From Streptomyces purpureus (GTDB taxonomy: Bacteria; Actinomycetota; Actinomycetes; Streptomycetales; Streptomycetaceae): DNA of 56,420 bases. How positions within the stretch are numbered: position 1 is the first letter of the stretch; the number at the start of each line of letters is the position of its first letter. Made by a program: the position numbers and the translations under genes. The notes under the pieces were generated by a model. The model was given only the letters and a program-made list of their open reading frames with translations, was not told the DNA's origin and ran no database searches. This document shows, one piece after another, positions 56,351 to 56,420 of this stretch. The DNA lies in the NCBI RefSeq assembly GCF_014648195.1, contig NZ_BMQQ01000013.1, forward strand, positions 1,454-57,873. The letters are read 5' to 3'.

Positions 56351-56420
56351 TAGCGGGGACAGGATTTGAACCTGCGACCTCTGGGTTATGAGCCCAGCGA
56401 GCTACCGAGCTGCTCCACCC
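56351..56420 (-). tRNA. Initiator tRNA-fMet (CAU), 5' end outside window
   Basis: Minus-strand sequence reads GGTGGAGCAGCTCGGTAGCT, an anticodon arm GGGCTCATAACCC with CAU, and the T arm GGTTCAAATCC. The GGG/CCC pairs next to the anticodon loop are the initiator mark. The encoded 3' end is GCTA without CCA. The first few bases of the acceptor stem lie beyond the window. Confidence 0.95.

Noticed and set aside
1..56420. CRISPR array
   Set aside because: No regularly spaced repeats and no cas genes were seen.

Overview
The window is high-GC actinobacterial chromosome and almost certainly Streptomyces. From memory of the family, the stretch from about 19.9 kb to 53.5 kb follows the Streptomyces coelicolor order SCO5244 to SCO5208 in this orientation: sigH and its anti-sigma gene, wblE, a PdtaS-like kinase, nagB, a nagZ-like gene, dasCBA, dasR, nrdAB, rsrA-sigR, aroA, rsgA, hisN. 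Codon use, WhiB, SigR/RsrA, the DasR regulon, EshA-type encapsulin and CatR/catalase all fit this genus.

Region 1 (1-8.5 kb) is accessory. It holds a truncated phosphotransferase-like kinase, an unknown gene divergent from an XRE regulator plus NUDIX hydrolase pair, and two unknown genes. Between them lies a distinctly AT-richer two-gene minus-strand operon: a HerA-type ATPase and a PD-(D/E)xK nuclease of DUF4297/Cap4 character. This is the best candidate for a poorly described system, probably anti-phage defence. No integrase, CRISPR array or phage structural gene is visible.

Region 2 (8.5-19.9 kb) is genus-typical: a tandem GNAT protein; a LysR/snapalysin pair (snpR-snpA); a RibD-like reductase divergent from a TetR gene; a family 2B encapsulin with a cyclic-nucleotide-binding domain followed by a polyprenyl diphosphate synthase; a frameshifted N-acetylmuramoyl-L-alanine amidase; a PLP enzyme; and a Na+/H+ antiporter.

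Region 3 (20-33.2 kb) is the sigH, wblE and chitosugar block. DasR-type operators (dre) lie before nagB, between dasA and dasR, and before the PdtaS-like kinase. Together dasABC (uptake), the nagZ-like hydrolase and nagB form a GlcNAc/chitobiose catabolic route under DasR.

Region 4 (33.3-41.2 kb) contains a DUF3311/sodium-solute symporter pair, a cobalamin riboswitch controlling class Ia ribonucleotide reductase nrdAB, and a complete 1500-bp IS4-type insertion sequence 3 bp after the nrdB stop codon. The IS separates nrdB from its terminator, and no nrdS-like regulator follows.

Region 5 (41.2-56.4 kb) is core: def, a TPR protein, paired HD and HD-GYP membrane proteins, rsrA-sigR with a sigma-R promoter and the two-start sigR arrangement, an SRAP protein, an M50-like protease, aroA, rsgA, SMR/TetR, hisN, a CBS protein, catalase/CatR with a CatR box, and an initiator tRNA-Met cut by the window end.
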